Source of the DNA: JAYFNU01 sp964460755
GTDB lineage: Bacteria > Bacillota > Clostridia > Oscillospirales > Ruminococcaceae
Assembly (NCBI GenBank): GCA_964460755.1
Contig: CAYWQL010000003.1
Coordinates: 43,402-107,401 of the forward strand
Direction: 5' to 3'
Length of the DNA stretch: 64,000 nucleotides
The position numbers were made by a program, and so were the translations under genes. Shown piece after piece: positions 18,722 to 26,802 of the stretch. Position 1 is the stretch's first letter. Each line of letters starts with the position of its first letter. The notes below the pieces were generated by a model that was not told the origin of the DNA, made no database searches, and saw only the letters and a program-made list of their open reading frames with translations.

Positions 18722-18750
18722 AGAATAGCACGCTTTAGTATAGTAGTCAA
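18722..18750 (-). promoter_or_regulatory. Promoter of the histidine operon with repeat elements
   Basis: TTGACT (18745-18750), 17-bp spacer, TATTCT (18722-18727) on the minus strand, so transcription would start near 18715. GCTTTA and TAAAGC arms lie on either side of the -35 box, and CGTGCTA occurs twice (about 18726-18732 and 18752-18758), suggesting an operator. The short leader leaves no room for a T-box or attenuator. Confidence 0.72.
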
Positions 18751-18861
18751 GTAGCACGTTAAAGCGCGTTGCATTTTCAATTATTTGTTTATATTTTTTT
18801 ATATTATACGGTATTTTTTGTGTATATGCACTACAAATTTACAAAAAGACAGCAATACCGC

Positions 18862-18890
18862 TTGAAAGGGCTAAAATGGTTTGATATAGT
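18862..18890 (+). promoter_or_regulatory. Promoter of luxS
   Basis: TTGAAA (18862-18867), 17-bp spacer, TATAGT (18885-18890), 27 bp before the start codon. Confidence 0.6.
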
Positions 18891-18917
18891 TATTATATAA
18901 AAGAAGGGGGCGTTTAG

Positions 18918-19376
18918 ATGAACAAAATCGCAAGCTTTACGGTTGACCACGATAAGCTGAAAAGAGGAATGTACCTTTCGAGGGTGGACGGCGACGTCAT
19001 AACATATGACATAAGAATGCGTGTTCCGAACAAGGGAGATTATCTTACGAACGCGGCGCTTCACTCCTTCGAGCATCTTTTCGCGACCTATGCCCGAAAC
19101 AGCGCCCTAAGCGATAACGTCATTTACGTCGGACCTATGGGCTGCCGCACAGGCTTTTATTTTCTGACGCGCGGTATATCAAACAGGGCGGCTATCGACC
19201 TTGTTATCGACTGCTTCAAAAAAATAGCGGTGCATGAGGGCGAAATCCCCGGCGCGACCCAAAAGGAATGCGGAAACTACAAGGAGCAGGATTTAGCGGG
19301 CGCAAAAAAAGAAGCCTCGGCTATGCTCGAGGTTCTCGAAAACATAACCGAAGCCGACCTTATATATGAAAAATAG
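18918..19376 (+). CDS. luxS: S-ribosylhomocysteine lyase
   Basis: 152 residues, the usual LuxS length. The metal-binding HSFEH motif followed by LFATYARNS, and the catalytic Cys in MGCRTGFYF (about residue 76) are present, as is the N-terminal SFTVDH segment. It cleaves S-ribosylhomocysteine to homocysteine and DPD, the AI-2 precursor. Ribosome site GAAGGGGGCG. It ends 2 bp from the convergent metK gene: luxS works downstream of SAM use in the activated methyl cycle, so the neighbours are linked by metabolism. No Pfs/MTAN gene is seen in the window. Confidence 0.96.
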   Translation: MNKIASFTVDHDKLKRGMYLSRVDGDVITYDIRMRVPNKGDYLTNAALHSFEHLFATYARNSALSDNVIYVGPMGCRTGFYFLTRGISNRAAIDLVIDCFKKIAVHEGEIPGATQKECGNYKEQDLAGAKKEASAMLEVLENITEADLIYEK

Positions 19377-19378
19377 AG

Positions 19379-20554
19379 TTATTTGACGTTTTTTAAAAGT
19401 TCATCGACCTTATCAAGCCTTTCCCACGCCACGCCAAGGTCCTCGCGACCGACGTGACCGTATGCGGAAAGGCTTTTATATATGGGCTTTTGAAGGGAAA
19501 GCGCCCTTCTTATCGCCGTCGGGCGCATATCAAAAACGGCTTTTACAGCACTTTCGATTTTCTCGCACGAAACGGCTTCGGTTCCGAAGGTTTCGACCAT
19601 AACCGAAACAGGGGTTGCGACGCCGATAGCGTAGGCAAGCTGAACCTCGCACTTTTTCGCAAGCTTCGCCGCGACGATGTTTTTGGCGATATATCTCGCC
19701 ATATACGCCGCCGAGCGGTCGACCTTGGTTGCGTCCTTTCCCGAAAAACAACCGCCGCCGTGGCGCGAATAGCCGCCGTAGGTATCAACGATAATTTTTC
19801 TTCCTGTAAGCCCGCTGTCGCCGACGGGGCCGCCGATAACGAAGCGACCGGTAGGATTAATATATATTTTTGTGTTCTCGTCCATCATTTTGCCGGGAAT
19901 AACAGCGTCGATAACAAGGTCTTTTATCGTTTTGCGAAGAACGCTCATTTCCACGTCTTCGGTGTGCTGGGAGCTTACCACAATCGCCTCGACCCGTTTG
20001 GGCGCGCCGTCGAGATATTCGACCGTGACCTGCGCTTTCCCGTCCGGGCGAAGGAAATCAGCCTCGCCGCTCTTGCGAACCGTCTCAAGCCGCTTGCAGA
20101 GCGAATGGGCAAGGCTTATCGGAAGAGGCATAAGCTCGGGCGTTTCGTCGCAGGCAAAGCCGAACATCATACCTTGGTCGCCCGCGCCGTTCTGGGCTTC
20201 CGCCGCGCCTTCCTTTTCCTCAAGAGCGTCGTCGACGCCAAGGGCGATATCCGCCGACTGCTCACGGAGCATAATCTCAACCCTGCAGGTTTTGCCGAAG
20301 AAGCCGCAGTCCTCGGTATAGCCGATTTCGTCAATGGTATCGCGGACTGTTTTTTCGTAATTGACCTTTGCCTTTGAGGTGATTTCTCCGACGACAAATA
20401 CGCAGTTATCCTTTACCACGGTTTCACAGGCGACACGGGAATTTTCGTCACCCCTTAAAAGCTCGTCGAGAATAGCGTCCGATATTCGGTCGCAGACCTT
20501 GTCGGGATGTCCCGACGTGACCGATTCCGACGTAAAGAAATACGATTTTGACAT
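19379..20554 (-). CDS. metK: S-adenosylmethionine synthetase
   Basis: 391 residues. Signature stretches include ESVTSGHPDKVCDRISDAIL at the start, GAGDQGMMFG (ATP loop), and GGCFSGKDATKVDRSAAY with the P-loop-like GGGxFSGKD. It makes SAM from methionine and ATP. The frame runs back through the riboswitch, but ATG 20554 gives the family N-terminus after a purine-rich site. It is controlled by an S-box riboswitch ending in a terminator, so it should be off when SAM is plentiful. It is convergent with luxS. Confidence 0.97.
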   Translation of the reverse strand: MSKSYFFTSESVTSGHPDKVCDRISDAILDELLRGDENSRVACETVVKDNCVFVVGEITSKAKVNYEKTVRDTIDEIGYTEDCGFFGKTCRVEIMLREQSADIALGVDDALEEKEGAAEAQNGAGDQGMMFGFACDETPELMPLPISLAHSLCKRLETVRKSGEADFLRPDGKAQVTVEYLDGAPKRVEAIVVSSQHTEDVEMSVLRKTIKDLVIDAVIPGKMMDENTKIYINPTGRFVIGGPVGDSGLTGRKIIVDTYGGYSRHGGGCFSGKDATKVDRSAAYMARYIAKNIVAAKLAKKCEVQLAYAIGVATPVSVMVETFGTEAVSCEKIESAVKAVFDMRPTAIRRALSLQKPIYKSLSAYGHVGREDLGVAWERLDKVDELLKNVK

Positions 20555-20589
20555 AGTGTTAACTCCTTTAGAAAATAAATAGACACAAC

Positions 20590-20720
20590 AAAAAAGCTCA
20601 AGGCAAAAACCTTGAGCGCAAAAAACTATCTCTCGGTTTTCACCGCAGGATTTAGCACCTTGCGTTCCGCGCAGGTTGCTGGGCTTCACAGTGCCAGTCA
20701 CTCCACCACTCTTAATAGGA
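20590..20720 (-). promoter_or_regulatory. SAM-I (S-box) riboswitch with terminator
   Basis: On the minus strand the aptamer runs from about 20720 to 20624 and contains the conserved AAGAGTGGTGGAGTGACTGG, GAAGCCCAGCAACC, AAGGTGCTAAATCC and CGAGAGATAG segments. An expression platform follows: an 8-bp hairpin GCTCAAGG / CCTTGAGC (20596-20617) then six T. SAM binding should favour termination before metK. Confidence 0.97.
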
Positions 20721-20739
20721 AATATTAATTTGTGTGCTC

Positions 20740-20768
20740 ATTATATCTTCTCGCAAGGAGAAAGTCAA
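20740..20768 (-). promoter_or_regulatory. Promoter of metK
   Basis: TTGACT (20763-20768), 17-bp spacer, TATAAT (20740-20745) on the minus strand, just before the riboswitch. Confidence 0.85.
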
Positions 20769-20778
20769 TTATTTATAT

Positions 20779-22485
20779 TTAATCGTTAAGCTTAATTACC
20801 GTTTCGCGAATATCGGCGGCGGAAAGCTTTTCTACCCGCCTGTCATATGTCAAAATACCGTTGAGCTCGTCCTCGACGTCGCTGACTTGGGTATAAACCG
20901 AAGCGCACAAGCCCTTTTTCTTCGCGGGAATAAGCTCGTTTTCATAAAGGGCGACGAACGCCTTTTTGAACTCCTCAGCGCTCGCAAATCGCTTGTAGCC
21001 GAAATCCTTTTTATTGAAACAATGACCGTCTATTCGCAAATTATAGCCGCCAAATTCGCTGAGCCCCGTCGCGCGACCGTATTTGTCGGGTTTAAAAACG
21101 TAGGGCTTAAAGTAAACGTGCTTCGTTCGAAGCTCTCCGATATGTTGGTCGTGCCAGCCGCTTGCGGGGTCAATAAAGCGGCTTTTGTCAAGCTGCTTTA
21201 TCATCTCGGTTATTTCTTTGCTGTCAAACTGCCCCCATCCCTCGTTAAAGGGCGTCCAAAGGCAAAGCGACGGCACGGATATAAGCTGGTTTATCATCTC
21301 GCAAAGCTCGATTTTATACCGCTCACGCCCCTTTCCACTCTCGCGGCCAAAGGCTTTGTAGTTATGGTCGTTTATGCTGATATTAAAAAAACAGGGAAGC
21401 GAAATAACCGCCGTTTTATATTTTCCGCCGCCGTTAATCATATCCTGCCAAACGAGCATACCGAGCCTGTCGCAGTGGTAGTACCACCGCATAGGCTCAA
21501 TTTTTATATGCTTTCTAAGCATATTGAAGCCAAGCGACTTCATCGCCGTTATGTCGTAAACAAGCGCCTCGTCCGACGGCGCGGTATAAAGCCCGTCCGA
21601 CCAATAGCCTTGGTCGAGAAGCCCGTTTTGAAAATACGGTCTGCCGTTGAGAAACATTCGCTTTATGCCCTTTTCGTCCTCTTCAAGCGAAAACTTCCGC
21701 ATTGCGAAATAGCTTTTTATTCTGTCCTTTCCCGCTGAAACAAAAAGGTCGTATAGCCTCGGGTTTTCGGGCGACCATCCTTCAAAGTCGCCGATTTTTA
21801 AAACTATGGGCCGGTTGGTCTTTCCCTTTGCCGTTTTGCCGCACGCCGAAATTTCGACGTCGATATCCGCGACGCTCTTCGCCGTGACCTCAACCGCCGC
21901 CTCGTCGAAAAGGGGCTTTATAACAAGCGCTTTTACATATTCCTTCGGCACACTTTCAAGCCAGACCGTCTGCCAAATCCCGCTTTGCGGGGTATACCAT
22001 ATACCGCCGCGGTTTAACCTTTGCTTGCCGCGCGAGTTGTACGACCTGTCGCTCTCATCGGTTACCTTCACGACGAAAAGATTATCTTTTTCATTAAGAA
22101 AATCTGTTATGTCGAGCGAAAAGGCAGTATATCCGCCAATATGTCCGCCGACCTTCCTGCCGTTGACAAAAACCTCGCACCGCTCGTCAACCGCGCCGAA
22201 ATTAAGAAGCACCCTTCCAATATTAAAGCCTTTTTTAAGTGTTGCTTCACGCTTATACCAAAGTGTTTCGTTCGGCATAAGAATACGGCTTACCCCTGAA
22301 AGCTCGCTTTCGGGCGAAAAGGGAACGAGAATTTCGCCCTCATATTCGCTCGGCTCCTCACCGCCCGTTATGGCATATTGCCACGCGCCGTTGAGGTTAA
22401 TATAGCTTTCCCGCTCCATTTGAGGGCGCGGATATTCTTTTAATATGCTTTGCTTATCTAACGCCTCGCCCCATATCGTTTTCAT
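20779..22485 (-). CDS. GH2-family glycoside hydrolase
   Basis: 568 residues, a compact GH2 enzyme. The N-terminal jelly-roll sugar-binding domain (about 20-170) has LNGAWQYAI, LWYKREA and VNGRKVGGHIGGYTAFS; an immunoglobulin-like domain follows; the TIM barrel (about 265-568) has FNMLRKHIKIEPMRWYYHCD and the acid/base Glu in WTPFNEGWGQFD. Family members include beta-galactosidases, beta-glucuronidases and beta-mannosidases; the substrate cannot be fixed from sequence. No signal peptide, so it acts on imported sugar. Its ATG overlaps the stop of the transporter gene (ATGA), so the two are coupled. The barrel is short; the nucleophile Glu was not identified with certainty. Confidence 0.88.
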   Translation of the reverse strand: MKTIWGEALDKQSILKEYPRPQMERESYINLNGAWQYAITGGEEPSEYEGEILVPFSPESELSGVSRILMPNETLWYKREATLKKGFNIGRVLLNFGAVDERCEVFVNGRKVGGHIGGYTAFSLDITDFLNEKDNLFVVKVTDESDRSYNSRGKQRLNRGGIWYTPQSGIWQTVWLESVPKEYVKALVIKPLFDEAAVEVTAKSVADIDVEISACGKTAKGKTNRPIVLKIGDFEGWSPENPRLYDLFVSAGKDRIKSYFAMRKFSLEEDEKGIKRMFLNGRPYFQNGLLDQGYWSDGLYTAPSDEALVYDITAMKSLGFNMLRKHIKIEPMRWYYHCDRLGMLVWQDMINGGGKYKTAVISLPCFFNISINDHNYKAFGRESGKGRERYKIELCEMINQLISVPSLCLWTPFNEGWGQFDSKEITEMIKQLDKSRFIDPASGWHDQHIGELRTKHVYFKPYVFKPDKYGRATGLSEFGGYNLRIDGHCFNKKDFGYKRFASAEEFKKAFVALYENELIPAKKKGLCASVYTQVSDVEDELNGILTYDRRVEKLSAADIRETVIKLND

Positions 22486-23756
22486 TGCCGTTTGCTCCCT
22501 TTTTTAAGAAACACGACCGGCACGACTACCACGACGAGAGCAATCGCCGCCGCAAGGAAAATATTCGGGGTCGGAACGCTTTTTATTACGCCGAGCTCCT
22601 CATAGGTTGCGCCGCTGTTTTTTATGACCGCCGCGCCGATATACGGGCCAATTACCATAGGAAGAAGGACCTGAAAAATCATTCGTATTCCCTGAAAAAG
22701 CCCGACCTTGTCCTTGGGGGTATGGTCGCGAACAATAGCGGAAAGAATAGCCGTAACGAGCATATAGCCCGACATCATTACCGAGCCCGCGACGATAACT
22801 CCGACGAAGGAGCGAACAAAGAACATTCCAAGAAGACCCGCAAGCATAATCGCCGCCGCGGGGAAAATGACCCGAAGCTTGCCTGTTTTGTCTATAAACC
22901 CGCCGCTTAGAACAGAAACCGCCGACGCGACGATAAGCACTATGCCAAGGATTATCGCATAGCCGTCGAAGCCGAGGTATTTTTGCATATAGATGATAAG
23001 ATAGGGAAAGAAAATCTGAACCGCCACGGAAAAAACAAGCACCGCCATAAACGCGATATAAAGAAGCCCGTTCGCCTTAATGACAGAAGGCTTGAAGCCG
23101 TAAATGATGTTTTTGAAGTATGGCTCGTCCTTTTTTTCTATCGGCTTGTCCTTCAAAAGGAAAATCGAAGCTATACCCGTTATAGTGACGGCGATACCGA
23201 AAATCAAGAAAAACTCGCTCCAGCGCCCCTGTTGCGTGAGGGCGTCAAAGCCGCCGAAAATCACGAGCATTGAAATGAGCGGAAGGGTCGCCAAAACCGA
23301 TTCAACCCGCCCGCGGTTATCCTCGGCGGTGTTGTCGGTAACATAAGCGTTGAACGCCGCGTCGTTCGCCGTCGAACCGAAAAAGGTCATAACGCAATCC
23401 ATTACGACGACAAGCCCTGCCGCTGTCGCAACCGCGTTCGCCGCGGGAAACCACGCCGAAACGTTTTCAACGCTTATAAATCCGAAGGACGCCGTCGACA
23501 ACCCCCAAAGAATATAGCCGACGACGATAAATGCCTTGCGTTTTCCGACCTTATCCGAAAGCGCGCCCATCAGAAGCGTCGTAAGGGTTGCGGCAATCGC
23601 ACTCGCCGCAACCATATTCGCGATATAAGTCGGGTCTGTGGAAATCGTGTTGTAAAGAAACACGTTAAAATACATATTCTCGATAGTCCACGCGAACTGA
23701 CCGACAATGCCGATTATAATAAACGAAGCCCAAATTCTTTTTGACAGCTTTTTCAT
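22482..23756 (-). CDS. MFS sugar transporter
   Basis: 424 residues with about 12 hydrophobic helices. GALSDKVGKRKAFIVVGY after helix 2 is the major facilitator loop motif (GxxSDxxGKRK). It most resembles sugar permeases of the MFS/SLC45-like group. Start ATG 23756 follows GGAGGGCAAA. It is the first gene of a two-gene operon with the overlapping GH2 hydrolase, so it probably imports the glycoside which that enzyme cleaves. Confidence 0.85.
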   Translation of the reverse strand: MKKLSKRIWASFIIIGIVGQFAWTIENMYFNVFLYNTISTDPTYIANMVAASAIAATLTTLLMGALSDKVGKRKAFIVVGYILWGLSTASFGFISVENVSAWFPAANAVATAAGLVVVMDCVMTFFGSTANDAAFNAYVTDNTAEDNRGRVESVLATLPLISMLVIFGGFDALTQQGRWSEFFLIFGIAVTITGIASIFLLKDKPIEKKDEPYFKNIIYGFKPSVIKANGLLYIAFMAVLVFSVAVQIFFPYLIIYMQKYLGFDGYAIILGIVLIVASAVSVLSGGFIDKTGKLRVIFPAAAIMLAGLLGMFFVRSFVGVIVAGSVMMSGYMLVTAILSAIVRDHTPKDKVGLFQGIRMIFQVLLPMVIGPYIGAAVIKNSGATYEELGVIKSVPTPNIFLAAAIALVVVVVPVVFLKKGSKRQ

Positions 23757-23863
23757 TTTGCCCTCCAAATAATGAATTTACCTACTTAAATTTTATCATT
23801 TATACAACCTAAATACTATTATCATTTACGCCGAAACAAATAAAAAAAACTGTAACAAGAAAC

Positions 23864-23894
23864 AAAAAACGCCGGCGTAACGTCGGCGTTTTAA
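23864..23894 (-). terminator. Terminator after degV-family gene
   Basis: Hairpin AAACGCCG / CGGCGTTT (23867-23891) with T run on the minus strand, 10 bp after the DegV stop. Confidence 0.82.
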
Positions 23895-23901
23895 AAAACA
23901 A

Positions 23902-24750
23902 TTATTTATTGATGTAAAGCACTCCGAGAGTGTTCGGACCGCAATGACTCGCGATTGTACTGCCCGCCATGGTTTCGATAATTTCGCCGAAGTAGTTATA
24001 GCTTTCGACCTGCTTCCTCACCATTTCGACAAGCGAGTGGTCTTCCACCGTATGGGTGATAAAAATACGCTTTGGCTCAATTCCTTCAATATTCGAAAGC
24101 CTGTCGGAAACGTACTGCGTAAGACAAGACGAATATGCGCCCTTGTATTTTTTATAAACGCCCATAGCTCCGTCGTGAACCTCGATACAGGGCTTAAGCT
24201 TAAGCATATTCGCGCCGAGCATCGAAAGCGCCGAGCAACGTCCGCCCTTATAAAGATACTCGAGCGTATCAATAATAAAGCTGGCGTCGACACGGGGAAT
24301 AACGTCCGAAAGGAAGTCGAAAATTTCTTTTCCGCTCTTACCCTCGTTTGCCATTTCCGCGGCTATCATAACCGAGTGACCGCTTCCTGAGGAAAGGTTT
24401 CGGGAGTCAACGACATATACCCCCTCAACCTCCGCCGCGGCGATGCTCGCGTTTTGAAAGCTGCTTGACATATCGCTGCTTATTGAGATATGAACAACCT
24501 CGTATCCCTTGCCTGTAAGCTCGCGAAAAAGCTCCTCGTAATCGGCAAGATTAACCGCCGAGGTCTTGGTAAGCTGTTTTGTCCGGTTATAGTAGTCGAA
24601 GACACCCTTCTGGTCGATTTCAACGCCGTCCTTTAAAATGTTCTCGCCCTGAATTGCATACAATGACGTGATGGTTATATTGTATTTTTCGATTATTTCT
24701 TTTGATAAATCGCAGGTGCTGTCTGCGGTAACGACGACCTTTTTTTTCAT
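23902..24750 (-). CDS. DegV family fatty-acid-binding protein
   Basis: 282 residues. TADSTCDLSKE at the start and ISSDMSSSFQNASIA are DegV signature stretches; DTLEYLYKGGRCS lies in the lipid pocket domain. DegV/FakB proteins bind a fatty acid and hand it to the FakA kinase for phospholipid synthesis from exogenous fatty acids. No fakA is in the window, so the role is family knowledge only. ATG 24750 follows AGAGGAGCG; the longer frame has no support. Its own promoter and terminator make it a single-gene unit. Confidence 0.92.
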   Translation of the reverse strand: MKKKVVVTADSTCDLSKEIIEKYNITITSLYAIQGENILKDGVEIDQKGVFDYYNRTKQLTKTSAVNLADYEELFRELTGKGYEVVHISISSDMSSSFQNASIAAAEVEGVYVVDSRNLSSGSGHSVMIAAEMANEGKSGKEIFDFLSDVIPRVDASFIIDTLEYLYKGGRCSALSMLGANMLKLKPCIEVHDGAMGVYKKYKGAYSSCLTQYVSDRLSNIEGIEPKRIFITHTVEDHSLVEMVRKQVESYNYFGEIIETMAGSTIASHCGPNTLGVLYINK

Positions 24751-24784
24751 AAACGCTCCTCTTGAATAATTTTTGTTCACACTT

Positions 24785-24813
24785 AGTTTACAATTTTTCA
24801 AGAGTTTTTGCAA
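24785..24813 (-). promoter_or_regulatory. Promoter of the DegV-family gene
   Basis: TTGCAA (24808-24813), 17-bp spacer, TAAACT (24785-24790) on the minus strand. Confidence 0.6.
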
Positions 24814-24837
24814 GGCATATCGAGTATAAGCCAAGAA

Positions 24838-26715
24838 TTACATAAGCTCGCAGATTAAATTTGAAAACTCGACGGCGTCCTCGATGGGAAGCCCCTCAAT
24901 CAAAAGAGCCTGATTATAAAGGAGTTTCGCGTATCTTCCGACCTTGTCCTTGTCGGTTTCAAAAAGCTTGTTCAGCGTCTCAAAAATCGGGTGAGCCGAA
25001 TTAATTTCAAGCACTCTTGTCGCTTTAAGCTCCTTTTCGCTTCCCGGTATTGCCGAAAGCACCTTTTCCATTTCGAGTGAAATGGCTCCCTCACTCGTAA
25101 GGCAGACAGGGTGGCTCTTGAGTCTTGTGGAAACACGAACCTCGCTTACCTTTCCGTCAAGGGCGTTTTTCATACATTCGAACAGGTCTTTGCTTTCCTC
25201 GCTCTTCTTTTCAAGCTCCTTTTTTTCCTCCTCGGTTTCAAGCCCGAGGTCTCCGCTCGAAATCGAAAGGAAAGTCTTTCCGTCGTATGCGCCGAGCATA
25301 CCCGCAAGGAACTCGTCAACCTCGTCGGTCATACACAGCAAATCAAAGCCCTTGTCGCGCACAAGCTCCGCCTGCGGAAGCTTCGAAAGCTTTTCAAAGC
25401 TCTCGCCCGCCGCATAATAAATTTTTTCCTGATTTTCCGGCATAGCGTCGCGGTATTCTTTAAGGCTGACATACTTTCCGTCCGAAGCGCGGCGGAAAAT
25501 AAGAAGCTCCTCAAGCGTTTCCTTAGCCGCCCCAAAGGATTTATATATTCCGTATTTCAGGGTAAGACCGAAGCTGTCGAAGAATTTTTCATACTTTTCG
25601 CGGTCGTTCGCCATCATCTCGACAAGCTCTTTTTTTATCCTCTTTTCAATAGCGTTGCGAATAATAGCAAGCCGCCCGTCCTTTTGAAGCGTCTCACGGG
25701 AAATATTAAGCGAAAGGTCCTGAGAATCAACAAGCCCCTTGACGAAGCCGAAATATTCCGGAAGAAGTCCTGAGCATTTTTCCATAATCAAAACATTGCT
25801 CGTATAAAGGGTAAGTCCGCGTTCAAAATCCTTGGTGTAATAGTCAAAATCGGGCTTTTCGGGAATGAAAAGAAGGGCATAATATTCCGTGCTCCCTTCG
25901 GCGTGCTGGTGAATAATCGAAATCGGCTCCTTGTTGTCGTAAAAGCGGCAATAAAAGCTCTTGTACTCCTCGTCGGTAACCTCTTTCTTCGCCCGCTTCC
26001 AAATGGGTATCATCGTATTGAGCACGGCGTTTTCCGTATAGGTTTCGTATTCGTCGCCGCCCTCTTTTTTGCGGGTCTTTTCCATATCCATTTTTATCGG
26101 ATATCTTATATAGTCCGAATACTTTTTAACAAGCTCGGATATGCGGTAGCTGTCGAGAAATTCGCAATAATCGTCCTCGTCGGTATCGTCCTTGATTTCA
26201 AGCACAATCTTCGTGCCCGCACGCTTCATATCAAAATACGGCTCTATGGTATATCCGTCGACACCGCTCGACTCCCACTTGTTCGCTTCCTTTTCACCGA
26301 AGCCAAGGCTGTACACCGTTATCTTCTTTGCGACCATAAACGCCGAATAAAAGCCTACGCCGAATTGACCGATTATGTCGACGTCGTCGACCTTCTCGTT
26401 CTCGCTTGTAAATTCGCGCGAGCCGCTCTTCGCTATCGTTCCGAGGTTATTTTCAAGCTCGTCCTTTGTCATGCCTATACCGTTGTCCTCGACCGTAAGG
26501 GTTCGCTTATCCTTATCTATTGAAAGGTTGATTTGAAAGTCGTTTCGGTTAAGCTTTATCTTTTGATTGGTAAGCGATTTAAAATAAAGCTTGTCGAGCG
26601 CGTCGCTCGCGTTGGAGATAAGCTCGCGCAGAAAAATCTCACGATTTGTGTAAATCGAGTTTATCATCAGGTCTAAAATTCTCTTAGACTCGGTTTTAAA
26701 TTGTTTTTTCGCCAT
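24838..26715 (-). CDS. htpG: Hsp90-family chaperone
   Basis: 625 residues, normal HtpG length. The N-terminal GHKL ATPase domain has NREIFLRELISNASDALDK, VEDNGIGMTKDEL and GQFGVGFYSAFMVA; the middle domain includes SLNISRETLQKD with the catalytic-loop Arg; the C-terminal dimerisation part is complete. ATP-driven folding chaperone of the cytosol. Ribosome site TAGGAGGC. It has its own promoter bearing a CIRCE element, so HrcA should repress it; in Bacillus subtilis htpG is not in the CIRCE regulon. Confidence 0.97.
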   Translation of the reverse strand: MAKKQFKTESKRILDLMINSIYTNREIFLRELISNASDALDKLYFKSLTNQKIKLNRNDFQINLSIDKDKRTLTVEDNGIGMTKDELENNLGTIAKSGSREFTSENEKVDDVDIIGQFGVGFYSAFMVAKKITVYSLGFGEKEANKWESSGVDGYTIEPYFDMKRAGTKIVLEIKDDTDEDDYCEFLDSYRISELVKKYSDYIRYPIKMDMEKTRKKEGGDEYETYTENAVLNTMIPIWKRAKKEVTDEEYKSFYCRFYDNKEPISIIHQHAEGSTEYYALLFIPEKPDFDYYTKDFERGLTLYTSNVLIMEKCSGLLPEYFGFVKGLVDSQDLSLNISRETLQKDGRLAIIRNAIEKRIKKELVEMMANDREKYEKFFDSFGLTLKYGIYKSFGAAKETLEELLIFRRASDGKYVSLKEYRDAMPENQEKIYYAAGESFEKLSKLPQAELVRDKGFDLLCMTDEVDEFLAGMLGAYDGKTFLSISSGDLGLETEEEKKELEKKSEESKDLFECMKNALDGKVSEVRVSTRLKSHPVCLTSEGAISLEMEKVLSAIPGSEKELKATRVLEINSAHPIFETLNKLFETDKDKVGRYAKLLYNQALLIEGLPIEDAVEFSNLICELM

Positions 26716-26736
26716 AAAAATGCCTCCTAAAAAATT

Positions 26737-26775
26737 TTACTGTTAGCACTCGATATATTTGAGTGCTAACAGTAA
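26737..26775. promoter_or_regulatory. CIRCE element (HrcA operator)
   Basis: TTAGCACTC (26743-26751), 9-bp spacer, GAGTGCTAA (26761-26769): a perfect match to the CIRCE consensus. The arms extend perfectly to 15 bp (26737-26751 and 26761-26775). It sits at and just after the -10 box of the htpG promoter. Confidence 0.97.
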
Positions 26776-26802
26776 TATACTCTTATTTTTCTGAAAAATC
26801 AA
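26774..26802 (-). promoter_or_regulatory. Promoter of htpG
   Basis: TTGATT (26797-26802), 17-bp spacer, TATATT (26774-26779) on the minus strand. It overlaps the malic enzyme stop codon and abuts CIRCE. Confidence 0.82.

Noticed and set aside
19454..20377. Long open frame on the plus strand opposite metK
   Set aside because: No ribosome site, Arg/Phe-rich composition and complete overlap with a certain gene; a shadow of metK codon use.
20734..21738. 334-codon open frame on the plus strand opposite the GH2 gene and metK promoter
   Set aside because: Runs through the metK promoter and shows no recognisable protein feature; a shadow of GH2.
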